A model generated the notes under the pieces. That model had not been told where the DNA came from and did not search any database. It saw only the letters and a list, made by a program, of their open reading frames with translations. From Desulfobacteraceae bacterium (GTDB taxonomy: Bacteria > Desulfobacterota > Desulfobacteria > Desulfobacterales > Desulfosarcinaceae): DNA of 5,578 bases. The position numbers were made by a program, and so were the translations under genes. The DNA is taken from NCBI GenBank assembly GCA_027031325.1, contig JALVRI010000255.1:1-5578 (forward strand), read 5' to 3'. Shown here one piece after another: positions 4,615 to 5,578 of this stretch; position 1 is the stretch's first letter; every line of letters begins with the position of its first letter.

Positions 4615-5578
4615 TATGACCCTTCAAAAATTCCCAGCCAGTAATCATCGGCACTTGTCAGTTCCAGCCACCGGAGTTGAAGGGAAAAATCGGCAAAACT
4701 GATCTGGGTCAGATCTGATGCGCAGGGAGCCCACCTGTCCTGCCAGGCCCTGGCTGCATCCCTTGCGGGGTGGTTGTCGATCAGGATTCCGTCCAGGTGC
4801 TCCAGGTCTTTGAAGTCTTTATCTGCGGGCAGGTTTTCTTTGCGCCACCAGAAGATCTGGCGTTGCATGGGTCCATAGAAGACATGTTCCCGGCAGGTTG
4901 TCACCAGGGAAAAGAGCATGGCCCGGTTGCCCGGCTTGTCGTAGAGGAAGCGCAGGTCGTTATCTAGAAAATGGGGGCGGAACAACCTGGATGCTTCCAG
5001 GAGGCTGTTTGCCGGTGGAAGGCGCTCGGGTTCGAAGAAAACGATTTCAAAAGGGGTAAAGGGATTATGCTCTGTCAACACGGCCAGGGCCTGTTTGAGG
5101 TGTTGGTAGTCGAAGCCGGCTGGAACCAGGAGCTGGTAAGGATGGGTCAAGCGCCCGGCTGCCGCCTCCAGTTCCGCCAGGCTGGTGTGGCGGGCCAGGG
5201 CCAACTTGGAGATGTACCTGTGACCGCCCAGGATTATTACCCGGTCGCGGGCCTGGGAAGGATCGCTTAGGGGCCGATCGTACCATGAAAGGTCCAGCTC
5301 GGGCAGGGGGTAAAAGGCTACATCCAGCCGTGATTCGGCCTGATCGAGGGCCAGCAGCAGATCGTCTTCCGAGAAATCCGGGGTTTGCTGGATGGAATAG
5401 GGTGGATTAGGATCATAGATCAGCCCTAGCCGTTCGCTTTGCCTGCGGAAAACCGTTCCCGGCAGGACGGAAAGGGGGAAGACCTGGACATCTTCCGCCA
5501 GATCGTTTGCAGCCACGAATTCCACAGATTGCCGGAAACCCTCCGGGTCGTCGCCGGGCAGGCCGAGGATAAGGTCTA
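4602..5578 (-). CDS. B12-binding-type radical SAM protein, C-terminal part (5' end missing)
   Basis: The frame stays open to the right edge, so the start and N-terminal half lie outside; 324 residues are visible. The GTG at 5525 is not the start, because the preceding 17 codons read DLILGLPGDDPEGFRQS, the typical late strand and loop of a radical SAM barrel. This is followed by VQVFPLSVLPGTVF (30-43) and GLIYDPNPPYSI (51-62), which are characteristic of the BchE/MiaB-like radical SAM proteins that often carry a B12-binding domain. The CxxxCxxC cluster motif and any B12 domain would be outside the window, so neither is confirmed. Residues from about 90 onward form a roughly 230-residue tail that I cannot assign. 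It contains no cluster-like cysteine spacing (only two Cys) and no evident membrane segment, and is rich in aromatic residues. The substrate is unknown. Confidence 0.82.
   Translation of the reverse strand, partial: DLILGLPGDDPEGFRQSVEFVAANDLAEDVQVFPLSVLPGTVFRRQSERLGLIYDPNPPYSIQQTPDFSEDDLLLALDQAESRLDVAFYPLPELDLSWYDRPLSDPSQARDRVIILGGHRYISKLALARHTSLAELEAAAGRLTHPYQLLVPAGFDYQHLKQALAVLTEHNPFTPFEIVFFEPERLPPANSLLEASRLFRPHFLDNDLRFLYDKPGNRAMLFSLVTTCREHVFYGPMQRQIFWWRKENLPADKDFKDLEHLDGILIDNHPARDAARAWQDRWAPCASDLTQISFADFSLQLRWLELTSADDYWLGIFEGSYRPA

Noticed and set aside
1..5578. CRISPR array, tRNA, transposase or integrase, attachment-site repeats
   Set aside because: No spaced direct repeats, cloverleaf with CCA-like end, or mobile-element protein motifs were found on either strand.

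Overview
The window (about 5.6 kb, GC-rich, densely coding) looks like an ordinary chromosomal stretch of a free-living bacterium. The mix of a SMUG1-type uracil-DNA glycosylase, a geranylgeranyl-reductase-family flavoprotein, a stand-alone 3-hydroxyacyl-CoA dehydrogenase and a B12-type radical SAM protein would fit an anaerobic, beta-oxidising lineage such as Desulfobacterota (former Deltaproteobacteria). That placement is an inference from gene content, not a demonstrated taxonomy. No mobile element, CRISPR array, tRNA or rRNA was seen.

Layout. (1) 1-558, plus strand: the C-terminal two thirds of a SMUG1-family uracil-DNA glycosylase, cut by the left edge. (2) 577-3157, minus strand: a tightly packed three-gene operon read right to left. 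It holds a SpoU/TrmH-family RNA 2'-O-methyltransferase, an RluA-family pseudouridine synthase (4-nt ATGA overlap) and a geranylgeranyl-reductase-family FAD oxidoreductase (28-nt overlap). The last gene converges on the glycosylase gene with only 18 bp between them. (3) 3158-3338: a relatively AT-rich divergent control region, with a plausible minus-strand promoter for the operon and an extended -10 plus strong Shine-Dalgarno for the plus-strand gene. (4) 3339-4463, plus strand: a 374-residue 3-hydroxyacyl-CoA dehydrogenase with all four expected catalytic residues and what appears to be a duplicated C-terminal domain. (5) 4464-4601: convergent intergenic region with a perfect 13-bp inverted repeat that probably terminates transcription. 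(6) 4602-5578, minus strand: the C-terminal part of a radical SAM protein of the B12-binding type, cut by the right edge, with a long tail I do not recognise.

How the genes work together. The first two genes of the minus operon both modify RNA, so they form a natural translation-related pair. The flavoprotein acts on isoprenoid chains (lipid or quinone) and has no obvious functional link to them, although the overlap suggests translational coupling. The dehydrogenase appears to be a single-gene unit in fatty-acyl or related CoA-ester oxidation. I found no clear sign of a new multi-gene system. The points most worth a second look are the dehydrogenase domain duplication, the GGR motif deviations, the unassigned radical SAM tail and the unusually close promoter/Shine-Dalgarno arrangement at 3317-3338.
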